A stretch of DNA of 64,000 bases from Harenicola maris (GTDB lineage Bacteria; Pseudomonadota; Alphaproteobacteria; Rhodobacterales; Rhodobacteraceae). The translations under genes and the position numbers were made by a program. The stretch is from the NCBI GenBank assembly GCA_018524345.1, contig JADQAZ010000002.1:248001-312000 (forward strand), written 5' to 3'. Positions 9,135-17,716 of the stretch are shown piece after piece. Under the pieces are notes generated by a model. It saw only the letters and a program-made list of their open reading frames with translations. It did no database searches and was not told where the DNA came from. Position 1 is the first letter of the stretch. Each line of letters opens with the position of its first letter.

Positions 9135-10700
9135 ATGCGAAATTTAACCCTAACCCTCGCCATCCTTGGCAGCACGGCAATGACCACGCCCGCCTTTGCC
9201 GACGGGCACCTGCCCATCGTCGAAGAACCCCTTGAGCTGACGGTGCACATGCACTGGGCCCGCGCGCAGGGCTATGGCCCCGGCGGCGACACCAGCAAAA
9301 TCTACCCCGTGGAAGAAGTCGCACGGGAGGCGACAAACATTCACCTGATCGACAAAACATCGGGCCGCAACTCCACCGACCAGTCCGAAGCGATGAACCT
9401 GCTTTTGGCCACGGGCGACCTGCCCGACATCGTTGGCGGCGCCAAGATCAAACAGCCGGTCAACGAATACGGCCCACAGGGCGCTTTCCAGCCCCTGAAC
9501 GAGCTGGTCGCCGAGCATGCCCCCAACATCAAGGCATGGTTTGACGAGCATCCCGACATCTGGAACGCCATCGCGGCCTATGACGGCAACGTCTATTACA
9601 TCCCCTATCTGCCAGACGGCAAATATGCCCGCGCTTGGTTCGTCCGTCAGGACTGGCTCGACGCTCTGGGTCTTGAGGCCCCCGACAACGTAGACGAGCT
9701 CTATGAAACTCTGGTGGCCTTCCGCGATCAGGATCCCAACGGCAACGGCGAAAAGGACGAGATCCCCTTCTTCGTGCGTGACTGGGAAGAGGTCCTGCGC
9801 CTGCTGAACCTGTGGGACGCACGCTCCACCGGCGCCGATGTCTATCACCAGTTCTACCTCAAGGACGGCGCGGTTGCGCATCCCTATGCGCAGGAAGCCT
9901 ACCGTGACGGTCTGGCCAATATCGCCAAATGGTATGCCGAGGGTCTGATCGATCCAGAGCTGTTCACCCGCGGCTCCTCTGCGCGTGACTACCTGCTGGG
10001 CGAGAACCTTGGCGGCATGACCCATGACTGGTTCGCCTCCACCTCCGGTTACAACATCGCACTGGCCGACAAGGTCGAGGGTTTCAACTTTATCCCTTAC
10101 CTGCCGCCAAAGTCGGTTTCCGGTAACCGGATCGAAGAAAACCGCCGCATCCCGATGAAGCCGGACGGCTGGGCGATCAGCTTCTCCAACGAGCATCCCG
10201 TCGAAACCATCAAGTATTTCGACTACTGGTTCTCCGAAGAGGGCGCGCTTCTGGCCAACTTTGGTGTGGAAGGCAAAACATGGGACATGGTCGATGGTCA
10301 GCCCGTCTATAAAGACGAGGTTCTGAACTCCGGTCAGCCCGTGAACAGCCAGATGTACCTTGAAGGTGCGCAGGTCTACCGCGGCTACCCACAGGACTAC
10401 CGCTATGAGTGGCAGTGGACCCGTGACAGCGCCCGCAAAGGCATCGAGCTTTACGACCAGGAAGACCTCCTCGTCGAGCAGTTCCTTGGCGTGGCCTTCA
10501 ACCAGGACGAGCAGGCCGTCTACGACAAATACTACCCCTCGATCGAAACCTACATGCTGGAGCGTCAGCAGGCTTGGATCCTTGGCTCTGGTGACATCAA
10601 GGAAGACTGGGATGCCTATGTCGAGACCCTGAACAAGATGGGTTACGAAGAAGTCCTCGAAGTCATGAACTCCGCCTACAAACGCCAGTACGGCGGCTAA
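9135..10700 (+). CDS. algQ: Extracellular oligosaccharide-binding protein, AlgQ-like
   Basis: A 521-residue secreted protein. Residues 1 to about 23 form a Sec signal peptide ending in TPAFADG. The mature part is a large two-lobe binding protein of the AlgQ/LipO group. It contains DQDPNGNGEKDEIPF, an EF-hand-like acidic loop that matches the calcium site known in AlgQ proteins of Sphingomonas. This site and the adjacent PL15 lyase make alginate oligosaccharides the likely ligand. A strong hairpin just downstream (10736-10763) would protect this mRNA or stop part of the transcripts, which fits the need for more binding protein than lyase. It acts in the periplasm. Confidence 0.92.
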   Translation: MRNLTLTLAILGSTAMTTPAFADGHLPIVEEPLELTVHMHWARAQGYGPGGDTSKIYPVEEVAREATNIHLIDKTSGRNSTDQSEAMNLLLATGDLPDIVGGAKIKQPVNEYGPQGAFQPLNELVAEHAPNIKAWFDEHPDIWNAIAAYDGNVYYIPYLPDGKYARAWFVRQDWLDALGLEAPDNVDELYETLVAFRDQDPNGNGEKDEIPFFVRDWEEVLRLLNLWDARSTGADVYHQFYLKDGAVAHPYAQEAYRDGLANIAKWYAEGLIDPELFTRGSSARDYLLGENLGGMTHDWFASTSGYNIALADKVEGFNFIPYLPPKSVSGNRIEENRRIPMKPDGWAISFSNEHPVETIKYFDYWFSEEGALLANFGVEGKTWDMVDGQPVYKDEVLNSGQPVNSQMYLEGAQVYRGYPQDYRYEWQWTRDSARKGIELYDQEDLLVEQFLGVAFNQDEQAVYDKYYPSIETYMLERQQAWILGSGDIKEDWDAYVETLNKMGYEEVLEVMNSAYKRQYGG

Positions 10701-10735
10701 GAAACGACGTTGGCGAACCTTCCCTCGCCAGCTCG

Positions 10736-10763
10736 GGTGCGGCCCTGACACAGGGGCCGCACC
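10736..10763 (+). terminator. Intercistronic hairpin after algQ-like gene
   Basis: A perfect 10-bp stem, GGTGCGGCCC with GGGCCGCACC, encloses the 8-nt loop TGACACAG. Only a short weak U-tract (ATTTTCC) follows. It sits in the 115-bp gap between the binding-protein gene and the lyase gene. Such structures often stabilise the upstream message or act as partial terminators; which of these applies is not visible. Confidence 0.65.
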
Positions 10764-10815
10764 ACTATTTTCCACCAGACCGATCCCCCATTGCACCGCA
10801 TAGAAAGCCGTTCGA

Positions 10816-13149
10816 ATGTCCTCCTCCACGACCGCAGCCCCCCCCCTCGACGAGCCGAACTCCGGCCAGCTGACCATCCAGTATGCGCCCACCGCAGACA
10901 GCGTGATTGCCGAGAACCCGCCGCGCTTTACTTGGCTGCCGGTGATCGAGGACGAGGCCCAATATGTGCTGCGTGTGTCGGGCGATCCGGCCTATCCGGC
11001 CAAGGGCACCCATGTCTTTGCCAATATCCCGCTGAATTTCTTTACCCCCGATGTCACCCTGCCCGATGGCAGCTATCACTGGTCCTATGCCACCTGTGAC
11101 GCCAAGACAGGCAAGCCCACATCGCAATGGAGCCAGAGCCGCGCCTTCACCATTGCCGCCGGCCTGCCCGAAACCCCCCTCGCCAGCCGCGAGACCCGCT
11201 TTAACAACGCCACCCGCGCCCACCCGCGCCTCTGGCTCACGCCAGACCGTCTGAAACAGTTCCGCAAGGATGTGGCCAAGGACGCGGACCATTGCACATG
11301 GTCGAACTTCTTTGAAAACTCCGTCCTGCCATGGATGGACCGCGAGGTGATGCCAGAGCCCGCAGGCTACCCCGGGCACAAACGCGTCGCGCCGATCTGG
11401 CGCCAGACATACATCGACTGCCAGGAACTGCTCTACGCGATCCGCCACCTCGCCATCGGCGGCGCCGTCACCGACAACGCAGAGATGACAGCCCGCGCCA
11501 AGGAATGGCTCCTCAGCGCCGCCGCGTGGAACCCCACGGGCACAACCTCGCGCAGCTACACCGACGAATGGGCCTTCCGCGTCAACCTCGCCCTCGCTTG
11601 GGGCTATGACTGGCTCTATGACGAGCTGTCAGAGGACGAGCGCGAACTCGTGCGCGTGGCCCTTCTGGCCCGCACCCGCGAAACAGCGGACCACCTGATC
11701 AAACACGCCAATATCCACCTCTTCCCGTTTGACAGCCACGCCGTGCGCGCCGTCTCTGCCGTGCTGATCCCCGCCTCTATCGCGCTGCTGGATCACGCCG
11801 ATGAGGCCGAGGAATGGCTCAACTACTCCATCGAATTCCTCTTCACCGTCTACTCCCCTTGGGGCGACAGCGACGGTGGCTGGGCCGAGGGGCCGCATTA
11901 CTGGATGACTGGCATGGCCTATCTGATCGACGCGGCAAACCTGCTCAAGGGCTACACCGGGATCGACCTGTATCAACGCCCCTTCTTCCAGCGCACAGGC
12001 GACTTCCCCCTTTACACCAAATCGCCCGACACCCGCCGCGCCACCTTTGGCGATGACAGCACCATGGGCGACCTGCCTGCGGTCAAGGTCGGCTACAACC
12101 TGCGCCAATACGCAGGCGTCACAGGCAACGGGGCCTATCAGTGGTATTACGACGAAATCCTGCGCACCAACCCCGGCACGGAAAAGATGTTCTACAACTG
12201 GGGCTGGTGGGACTTTAACTTTGACGAGCTCGCCTATCGCACCGATTTCCCCATCGTCGAGGCAACGCCCCCCGCCGATGACGACCAGCTGCGCTGGTTC
12301 AAGGGCATCGGCTGGGTCGCGATCCAGCGCAAGATGCAAAGCCCGGACGAGCATATCCAGTTCGTGATGAAATCCTCGCCCTATGGCTCGATCAGCCACA
12401 GCCACGGCGACCAGAACGCGATCTGCCTTGCGGGCTTTGGCGAGGATCTGTTGATCCAGTCGGGCCACTACGTCGCCTTCAACAGCTCCATGCATCAGGT
12501 CTGGCGCCGCCAGACGGTCTCCAAGAACGCCATCCTGATCAACGGCAAGGGGCAATATGCGGGCAAGGACAAGGTCATGGCACGCGGGGCCAAGGGCCAG
12601 ATCAACACCGCAGAGGACCGCGGCGATCATATCTTTATCCAAGGCGATGCAACCGCAGCCTACCAAAGCCTCTCGCCAGAGGTCACATCGGTGCTGCGCG
12701 ACATCTACTTTGTCGACAACAGCTACTTTGTCATCGTCGATTCCATCGACGCGGACGAGCCGGTAGAGATCGACTGGCTGCTGCACGCCAATGCGCCGAT
12801 GCAGCTTGGCGATACCACCTTCCGCTACACCGGCGAAAAGGCCGGTTTCTACGGCAAGGTCCTGTGGTCCGAGGCCGGAAACCCCACCCTGTCGCAAAAC
12901 ACCGGCTTCCCCGGCGTTGACCCGTCAGAGATCGAGGGCCTGCCAATCAGCACCTGCTTGACGGCAAAGTTCCCAAAGGCCATCCGTCACCGGATCGCAA
13001 CGCTGGTCGTGCCCTATTCGCTCTCTGCGCCCAAGCGCATCTTCAGCTTCCTCGATGATCAGGGCTACGACTGCGATTTGTATTTCACCGATTCCGACGA
13101 CCGCAGCTTCAAGGTTGTCGTCCCCAAAACCTTCGACGTCGGAAGCTAA
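10816..13149 (+). CDS. PL15-type exo-oligoalginate lyase
   Basis: A 777-residue protein that I recognise as close to Atu3025 of Agrobacterium (776 residues), the exolytic alginate lyase that defines PL15 structure work. Shared stretches include ENPPRFTWLPVIED, HPRLWLTPDRL, WRQTYIDCQE, GWAEGPHYWMTGMAYLI, FGDDSTMGDLP and SHSHGDQNAICL. The order is an N-terminal beta-sandwich, an alpha/alpha toroid (about residues 140-430) and a heparinase II/III-type beta-domain. Catalytic His and Tyr candidates lie in FDSHAVRAV and GPHYWMTG. No signal peptide is seen, so it acts in the cytoplasm on imported oligomers and yields unsaturated uronate (DEH). Confidence 0.93.
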   Translation: MSSSTTAAPPLDEPNSGQLTIQYAPTADSVIAENPPRFTWLPVIEDEAQYVLRVSGDPAYPAKGTHVFANIPLNFFTPDVTLPDGSYHWSYATCDAKTGKPTSQWSQSRAFTIAAGLPETPLASRETRFNNATRAHPRLWLTPDRLKQFRKDVAKDADHCTWSNFFENSVLPWMDREVMPEPAGYPGHKRVAPIWRQTYIDCQELLYAIRHLAIGGAVTDNAEMTARAKEWLLSAAAWNPTGTTSRSYTDEWAFRVNLALAWGYDWLYDELSEDERELVRVALLARTRETADHLIKHANIHLFPFDSHAVRAVSAVLIPASIALLDHADEAEEWLNYSIEFLFTVYSPWGDSDGGWAEGPHYWMTGMAYLIDAANLLKGYTGIDLYQRPFFQRTGDFPLYTKSPDTRRATFGDDSTMGDLPAVKVGYNLRQYAGVTGNGAYQWYYDEILRTNPGTEKMFYNWGWWDFNFDELAYRTDFPIVEATPPADDDQLRWFKGIGWVAIQRKMQSPDEHIQFVMKSSPYGSISHSHGDQNAICLAGFGEDLLIQSGHYVAFNSSMHQVWRRQTVSKNAILINGKGQYAGKDKVMARGAKGQINTAEDRGDHIFIQGDATAAYQSLSPEVTSVLRDIYFVDNSYFVIVDSIDADEPVEIDWLLHANAPMQLGDTTFRYTGEKAGFYGKVLWSEAGNPTLSQNTGFPGVDPSEIEGLPISTCLTAKFPKAIRHRIATLVVPYSLSAPKRIFSFLDDQGYDCDLYFTDSDDRSFKVVVPKTFDVGS

Positions 13150-13182
13150 CCCGACCCATCAGAGCCTAAAGGAAAGATCCCT

Positions 13183-13926
13183 ATGAAACTTCAAGGTAAA
13201 ACAGCCATCGTAACAGGCGGCGGCCGCGACATCGGCCGCGCCTGCGCCGTGATGCTGGCCCGCGAGGGCGCCAATGTCGCCGTCAACTATTTCGCAAGCT
13301 CCAAGGGCGCCGACGAAACCGTGGCAGAGATCAAAGCCGCTGGCGGCAATGCCTTCGCCCTGCAGGGCGACCTGTCCAAGCCCGAAGGCGTCGACGCGCT
13401 GGTTGCGGCCACCGTGGCCGAATACGGCGCGGTCGATGTGCTGGTGAACAACGCGGGCGGCTTGATCGCACGTAAATCCATTCAGGAAATGGACCTCGAC
13501 CACTGGAACGCGGTGATGGACCTGAACCTCACCAGCACCTTCCTGATGATCAAGGCCTGCCTGCCGCACATGAAATCCGGCGCGATCGTCAACCTCGCCA
13601 GCCAAGCGGCCCGCGACGGCGGCGGCCCCGGCTCCTTTGCCTATGCGACCTCCAAGGGCGCTGTTGTGACCCTGACGCGCGGTCTGGCCAAGGACCTTGG
13701 CCCCGAAATCCGCGTCAACGCCCTCTGCCCCGGCATGGTCGATACCGATTTCCACAACATCCACACCAAGCCAGAGGCCCGCAAAGGCTTTGAGGCCAGC
13801 GCCCCCCTGAAACGTCAGGGCGTGCCGGATGATGTGGCCAATCTGGTGCTGTTCCTCGCCTGTGACGACTCCGCGTTCATCACCGGCGCCAACGTCGATA
13901 TCAACGGCGGCATGCTGTTCAGCTAA
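13183..13926 (+). CDS. SDR family oxidoreductase, probable DEH reductase
   Basis: A 247-residue classical short-chain dehydrogenase. The cofactor loop is TGGGRDIGRA, the NNAGG motif is present, and the catalytic triad is Ser in NLASQAA with Tyr-x3-Lys in YATSKG. It follows the lyase gene by 33 bp with an AGGAAAG ribosome site. In known alginate pathways an SDR next to a PL15 lyase reduces 4-deoxy-5-hexoseulose uronate (DEH) to KDG, the substrate of the kinase encoded further on. That role is inferred from context. KduD-like 5-keto-4-deoxyuronate dehydrogenase activity is an alternative. A GC-rich hairpin ends the transcript. Confidence 0.87.
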   Translation: MKLQGKTAIVTGGGRDIGRACAVMLAREGANVAVNYFASSKGADETVAEIKAAGGNAFALQGDLSKPEGVDALVAATVAEYGAVDVLVNNAGGLIARKSIQEMDLDHWNAVMDLNLTSTFLMIKACLPHMKSGAIVNLASQAARDGGGPGSFAYATSKGAVVTLTRGLAKDLGPEIRVNALCPGMVDTDFHNIHTKPEARKGFEASAPLKRQGVPDDVANLVLFLACDDSAFITGANVDINGGMLFS

Positions 13927-13947
13927 GCGAAGTTTTGTACGAGTAAT

Positions 13948-13971
13948 GCCTGCGCGCTCCGGCGCGCAGGC
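13948..13971. terminator. Hairpin between convergent SDR and kdgF genes
   Basis: GCCTGCGCGC pairs perfectly with GCGCGCAGGC around a TCCG tetraloop, giving a 10-bp GC-rich stem. There is no uridine run on either side. It lies in the 106-bp gap between two convergent genes, where a bidirectional terminator is expected. A second small stem, TGGGCC/GGCCCA, follows 20 bp later. Confidence 0.6.
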
Positions 13972-14032
13972 GCGTTCGCTCCCCGCCGCCAATGGGCCAC
14001 AGGGCCCAATGACAACACGGAGCAAACAGATC

Positions 14033-14344
14033 TTACAAAAAGTCGTCGCGCCGCGGCGAGAAGTTATCAATCAACCGGCCCGGCTCAAGGCAGACACAGC
14101 CATGCTCCAACCCGCTTTCCACGATCAGGGTGTCACCCGGGCCAACCTCGCGCTGAACCCCGTCGATGGTGAACATGAACCGCCCACTTTCAACAAAGGT
14201 CGACTGAACATGCGGATGGCTATGCAAGGCCCCCTCGGCGCCCTTGGCCTCAAAGGTGAAGGCCACCATCATCAGGGTCGGCGTATCCGCCAGAACCTGC
14301 CGCTTTACGTTGGTATCTGGGCTTACCACTGGAAATTCTGTCAT
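14033..14344 (-). CDS. kdgF: Cupin KdgF, unsaturated uronate ring-opening protein
   Basis: A 103-residue single-domain cupin. Metal-ligand motif 1 is HSHPHVQSTFVESG with two or three histidines, and motif 2 lies in PGDTLIVESGLEHGC. KdgF proteins convert the cyclic 4,5-unsaturated uronate released by lyases to the open or hydrated keto form used by the reductase. I chose the ATG at 14344 because AAAGGAAG stands 6 bp upstream; a start 27 bp earlier lacks a site. The gene runs against the rest of the locus, convergent with the SDR gene and divergent from kdgK, so it has its own promoter in the 145-bp gap. Function from family and context is strong. Confidence 0.87.
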   Translation of the reverse strand: MTEFPVVSPDTNVKRQVLADTPTLMMVAFTFEAKGAEGALHSHPHVQSTFVESGRFMFTIDGVQREVGPGDTLIVESGLEHGCVCLEPGRLIDNFSPRRDDFL

Positions 14345-14442
14345 CTGTTCTTCCTTTCGATTCTGGTTCAATTAGTCACAATCACACCGCGTTTCCCACA
14401 AAATCCTGCGGGGTTCACAGGGCGCATGGCGAAGCTTTGCAT

Positions 14443-14474
14443 TTCTGGGATAATAGTATACCAGTTGCCCAGAA
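14443..14474. promoter_or_regulatory. Candidate operator between kdgF and kdgK
   Basis: A 7-bp inverted repeat, TTCTGGG (14443-14449) and CCCAGAA (14468-14474), encloses TAATAGTATACCAGTT at 14451-14466. Its core GTATAC is palindromic, and the whole resembles the UxuR/ExuR-type TTGGTATACCAA box. The TAATAGTAT part also matches the repeats in front of the importer operon. The position just before the kdgK ribosome site suggests repression, and the divergent kdgF could share it. Confidence 0.5.
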
Positions 14475-14489
14475 GAAAGAGACAATTCC

Positions 14490-15461
14490 ATGGCTGATTC
14501 CACCCCCACGAACCCCTTCATCACCCGCGGCGGCGCGCCCGGCCGCTTTACCGCCATCGGGGAATGCATGGTCGAAATGGCCCCTGCGGGCAGCTCCGGC
14601 CAGTTCCAGATGGGCTTTGCAGGCGATACCTATAACACGGCCTGGTATCTGAAACAGATCCGCCCCGAATGGGCCCTGCGCTATGTCACCCGCGTCGGCA
14701 CCGATGCGGCCTCTGGCGCCATGCTGGCGCAAATGAGCGAGGCCAAGATCGAAACCCACCACATCGGCCAGAGCGCAGAGCGCTCCGTGGGCCTCTACCT
14801 GATCTCCCTCAATGATGGCGAGCGCAGCTTCTCCTACTGGCGCGACCAATCCGCCGCCCGCCAGCTTGCCGATGACCCCGCCGCCCTCGCGGCCTCGGTC
14901 GCGGACAGCGACGTGATCTATTTCTCCGGCATCACCCTTGGCATCCTGACTCCCAAAGCGCGCGAGACCCTGCTGGAAACCCTCGCCGCCGCCCGCGCCG
15001 CGGGCAAAACCACCGCCTTTGATTCCAACCTGCGCCCCCGCCTCTGGGGCAGCGAGACCGAGATGTGCGATGCCGTCATGCATGCCGCCGCTGTCTCCGA
15101 CATCGTGCTGCCCTCCTATGACGACGAAGCGAGCTATTTCGGCGACGAGAGCATCGACGCCACCCGCGACCGCTACCTCAAGGTCGGCGCCACCACCGTG
15201 GTGGTCAAAAACGGCCCCGGCACGGTGCATTACGCCCATAACGGCAAACTGGGCGAGGTCTCCCCGCCCCCCGTCGGCGAGGTCGTCGACACCACCGCCG
15301 CAGGCGACAGCTTCAACGCCGGCTTCTTTGCCGGCATCGCCGGCGCCGCCCCGATCGAGGCCGCCATCACCCTTGGCTGTCAGGTCTCGGGTCAGGTCAT
15401 CGGCCAGCGCGGCGCGCTCGTCCCGCTTGACCACGACAAACTGGCCAAAAAACCCGCCTAA
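14490..15461 (+). CDS. kdgK: 2-keto-3-deoxygluconate kinase
   Basis: A 323-residue PfkB/ribokinase-family sugar kinase. The N-terminal substrate region has GECMVEM and GFAGDTYNTAWYL. The C-terminal signature DTTAAGDSFNAGFF contains the catalytic aspartate and anion hole. KDG kinases share the GFAGDTYNTA segment. The product, KDPG, enters the Entner-Doudoroff aldolase step, for which no gene is seen in the window. It follows the probable DEH reductase and precedes mannonate dehydratase by 35 bp, so both routes to KDG end at this enzyme. It is cytoplasmic. Confidence 0.92.
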   Translation: MADSTPTNPFITRGGAPGRFTAIGECMVEMAPAGSSGQFQMGFAGDTYNTAWYLKQIRPEWALRYVTRVGTDAASGAMLAQMSEAKIETHHIGQSAERSVGLYLISLNDGERSFSYWRDQSAARQLADDPAALAASVADSDVIYFSGITLGILTPKARETLLETLAAARAAGKTTAFDSNLRPRLWGSETEMCDAVMHAAAVSDIVLPSYDDEASYFGDESIDATRDRYLKVGATTVVVKNGPGTVHYAHNGKLGEVSPPPVGEVVDTTAAGDSFNAGFFAGIAGAAPIEAAITLGCQVSGQVIGQRGALVPLDHDKLAKKPA

Positions 15462-15496
15462 CAGAGCCTAACACCGCCCAAAACCGGAGAACCGCG

Positions 15497-16645
15497 ATGA
15501 AAGAAACATGGAGATGGTTCGGCCCGCTGGACGCCATAACCCTGCCCGAAATCGCCCAAACCGGCGCTTCGGGCATCGTGACCTCCCTGCATGACATCCC
15601 CTACGGCGAGGTCTGGCAACCGGATCAGATCACCGAACGCCGCAGCGTGATCGAGGCCGCCGGTTTCACATGGGACGTGGTCGAAAGCCTCCCCGTCCAT
15701 GAAAACATCAAACGCGGCGAGGGGGACCTGCCCACCCTTTTTGCCAGTTACCGCCAATCCATGGCCAACCTCGCCGCGCAGGGCGTGAAAAACATCTGCT
15801 ACAACTTCATGCCGCTGCTGGACTGGACCCGCACCGACCTTGCCGCCCCCGTGGCCCGCGGCGGCACCTGCCTGCGCTACTCCGCCCCCCGCATGGCGGC
15901 CTTCGAGGTCCATATGATCGGACGGGAGGAGGCGCGAGAGACCTACACGCCCGAGGCCATGGAAGCAGGCGACGCTTGGTATTTGACCGCGACAGACGCC
16001 GACCAACAGGACCTGCTGGCCGCCATCATGTCCGGCCTGCCCGGCGCCTTTGACCGCTACGATATCGCGGGGCTGCGCCGCGTCCTGCGCACCTACGAGG
16101 GGCTTACGCGCGATGACCTGCGCGCCAACCTCAAACGCTTCTTGCAAGAAATCATCCCCACGGCGCAGGAGCTTGGCATGACCTTCGGCGTCCACCCCGA
16201 TGACCCGCCGCGCGACCTGCTCGGCCTGCCCAGAATCGTCTCTAACGCCGCCGATATCGAATTTCTGCTCGGCGCGGTGGAGGCCCCTGAAAACGGGCTG
16301 ACCCTCTGCACCGGATCGCTCGGTGCCAACCCGATCAACGATGTGCCCGCCATCGCCCGCCAGTTCGCCGATCGCATCCACTTTGCCCACCTGCGCAATG
16401 TGCGCAAGGAACCGGACGGATCCTTCGAAGAGGCCGCGCATCTTGAGGGCGACACCGACATGCCCGCCGTCATCCGCGCCCTGCTACAGGCCGAAAAAGC
16501 CCGCGGCATCGCGATTCCCTTCCGCCCCGATCACGGCCATGACCTGCTCTCCGATATCGGCGGAAACACGCACCCCGGCTATCCTTTGATCGGCAGGCTG
16601 CGCGCTTTGGCCGAACTTCGGGGGATTGCCGCCGCCCTCGCCTAG
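15497..16645 (+). CDS. uxuA: Mannonate dehydratase
   Basis: A 382-residue TIM-barrel enzyme of the UxuA family, which dehydrates D-mannonate to KDG. Metal and active-site residues are visible in GVHPDDPPRD (His), LCTGSLGANP (Cys), HFAHLRNV (His) and RPDHGHDL (Asp/His). The N-terminus WRWFGPLDAITL is typical. It follows kdgK by 35 bp with a CCGGAG ribosome site. No mannonate oxidoreductase (UxuB) or uronate isomerase is seen nearby, so the source of mannonate is unclear. It could come from reduction of mannuronate released at oligomer ends by another enzyme. An 8-bp hairpin follows the stop. Confidence 0.93.
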   Translation: MKETWRWFGPLDAITLPEIAQTGASGIVTSLHDIPYGEVWQPDQITERRSVIEAAGFTWDVVESLPVHENIKRGEGDLPTLFASYRQSMANLAAQGVKNICYNFMPLLDWTRTDLAAPVARGGTCLRYSAPRMAAFEVHMIGREEARETYTPEAMEAGDAWYLTATDADQQDLLAAIMSGLPGAFDRYDIAGLRRVLRTYEGLTRDDLRANLKRFLQEIIPTAQELGMTFGVHPDDPPRDLLGLPRIVSNAADIEFLLGAVEAPENGLTLCTGSLGANPINDVPAIARQFADRIHFAHLRNVRKEPDGSFEEAAHLEGDTDMPAVIRALLQAEKARGIAIPFRPDHGHDLLSDIGGNTHPGYPLIGRLRALAELRGIAAALA

Positions 16646-16664
16646 GCATTCGCGCAAAATTTCG

Positions 16665-16684
16665 CCGCCCCCACGCGGGGGCGG
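16665..16684 (+). terminator. Hairpin after uxuA
   Basis: CCGCCCCC and GGGGGCGG form a perfect 8-bp stem with the loop ACGC, 20 bp after the uxuA stop. The following ATAAGTTTC is only a weak U-tract. It marks the likely end of the alginate locus. Confidence 0.6.
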
Positions 16685-16729
16685 ATAAGTTTCACACACT
16701 TGTTTCAAACCGGTCCTACATGATCCGTC

Positions 16730-17590
16730 ATGAGAGACCGGATAGACCCCCTTGTTGCCGAACGCGCCCCATGGCTCTACGCCCCGGGGCGGATCACGCG
16801 CCTGATGCGGCGCTTTTCCGAATGGCTGCTCAACTACCGCGAGACCCTCGACATCGCGGCCCAGCTGCGCGGCAAATCGGCCCATGAGGTCATGAGCTTT
16901 CTCACCCACCGCCTCGCCCGGAATGTAGAGGTCGAGGGGCTGGGAAATATCCCCCGCGAGGGGCCGGTGATGATCGTCGCCAACCACCCCACCGGCATCG
17001 CCGACGGGATCATCCTGTATCACGCCGTCCGCGCCGTGCGGCCCGATATCTTTATCTTTGCCAATTCCGACATCATGCGCGTCCTGCCGCAGATGGACGA
17101 ATTGATCCTGCCCGTGGAATGGCGCACCGAAAAACGCAGCTACGAGAAAACCAAGCAGACCATGCGCCTGACCTCACAGGCCATGTCGGCGGGGCGCTGC
17201 GGGCTGATCTTCCCCTCTGGCCGCTTGGCCAAACGCCGCGCCCTGCGGTTGCATGAGCGGGAATGGATGCAATCGGCGGCCATGATCGCCCGCAAATTCG
17301 ACGCGCCGGTGGTGCCGGTGAACATACAGGCGCGCAACTCTGCCCTGTTCTACCTGCTGGACCTGATCCACCCGACCCTGCGCGACATCACCCTGTTCCG
17401 CGAAACCCTGAACAAGGACAAACAGCCCTTCCGCGTGAAGATCAAAACCCCGATCCCCTCCGGCCAGCTGCCCCTGCGCCCCGCCGAGGCGATCAAGGTG
17501 CTGCGCGAGGCCACGCTGTCGTCGCGCGGGCGGCGCACCGCCTCTGTCTCGCTGGTGGAAACCTCGCCGCTCTTTGCCGGATACTCCTGA
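16730..17590 (+). CDS. Lysophospholipid/glycerol-phosphate acyltransferase family protein
   Basis: A 286-residue PlsC-like acyltransferase. The catalytic block is NHPTGIADG (about residues 84-92), the HPxGxxDG variant of the family His-Asp motif. A second block, LIFPSGRLAKRR, corresponds to the usual PEG-type substrate-binding motif. Such enzymes transfer an acyl chain to lysophospholipids or related lipids at the inner membrane, but no clear membrane helix is seen here. The gene stands alone between the alginate locus and the cytochrome gene. A relation to ornithine-lipid or haemolysin-type acyltransferases is possible. The precise substrate is unknown. Confidence 0.82.
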   Translation: MRDRIDPLVAERAPWLYAPGRITRLMRRFSEWLLNYRETLDIAAQLRGKSAHEVMSFLTHRLARNVEVEGLGNIPREGPVMIVANHPTGIADGIILYHAVRAVRPDIFIFANSDIMRVLPQMDELILPVEWRTEKRSYEKTKQTMRLTSQAMSAGRCGLIFPSGRLAKRRALRLHEREWMQSAAMIARKFDAPVVPVNIQARNSALFYLLDLIHPTLRDITLFRETLNKDKQPFRVKIKTPIPSGQLPLRPAEAIKVLREATLSSRGRRTASVSLVETSPLFAGYS

Positions 17591-17716
17591 CCGGCCCCGC
17601 CCCTGACCGGCCCCGCCCTGCGACACAGTGACTGTGACAATCTGAGGTCTTGCCTTCGCGGCCCCGCGGGCGCTCTCTAGCGGCAGAAATTCAGCCGTAG
17701 GGAAGGACACCAAGCT

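Noticed and set aside
14033..14371. Longer N-terminus for KdgF
   Set aside because: The upstream ATG lacks a ribosome site, whereas AAAGGAAG is correctly placed for the ATG at 14344.
17588..17620. Tandem CTGACCGGCCCCGCCC as a mobile-element end
   Set aside because: Only two short GC-rich copies, with no transposase or inverted repeats nearby; likely slippage.
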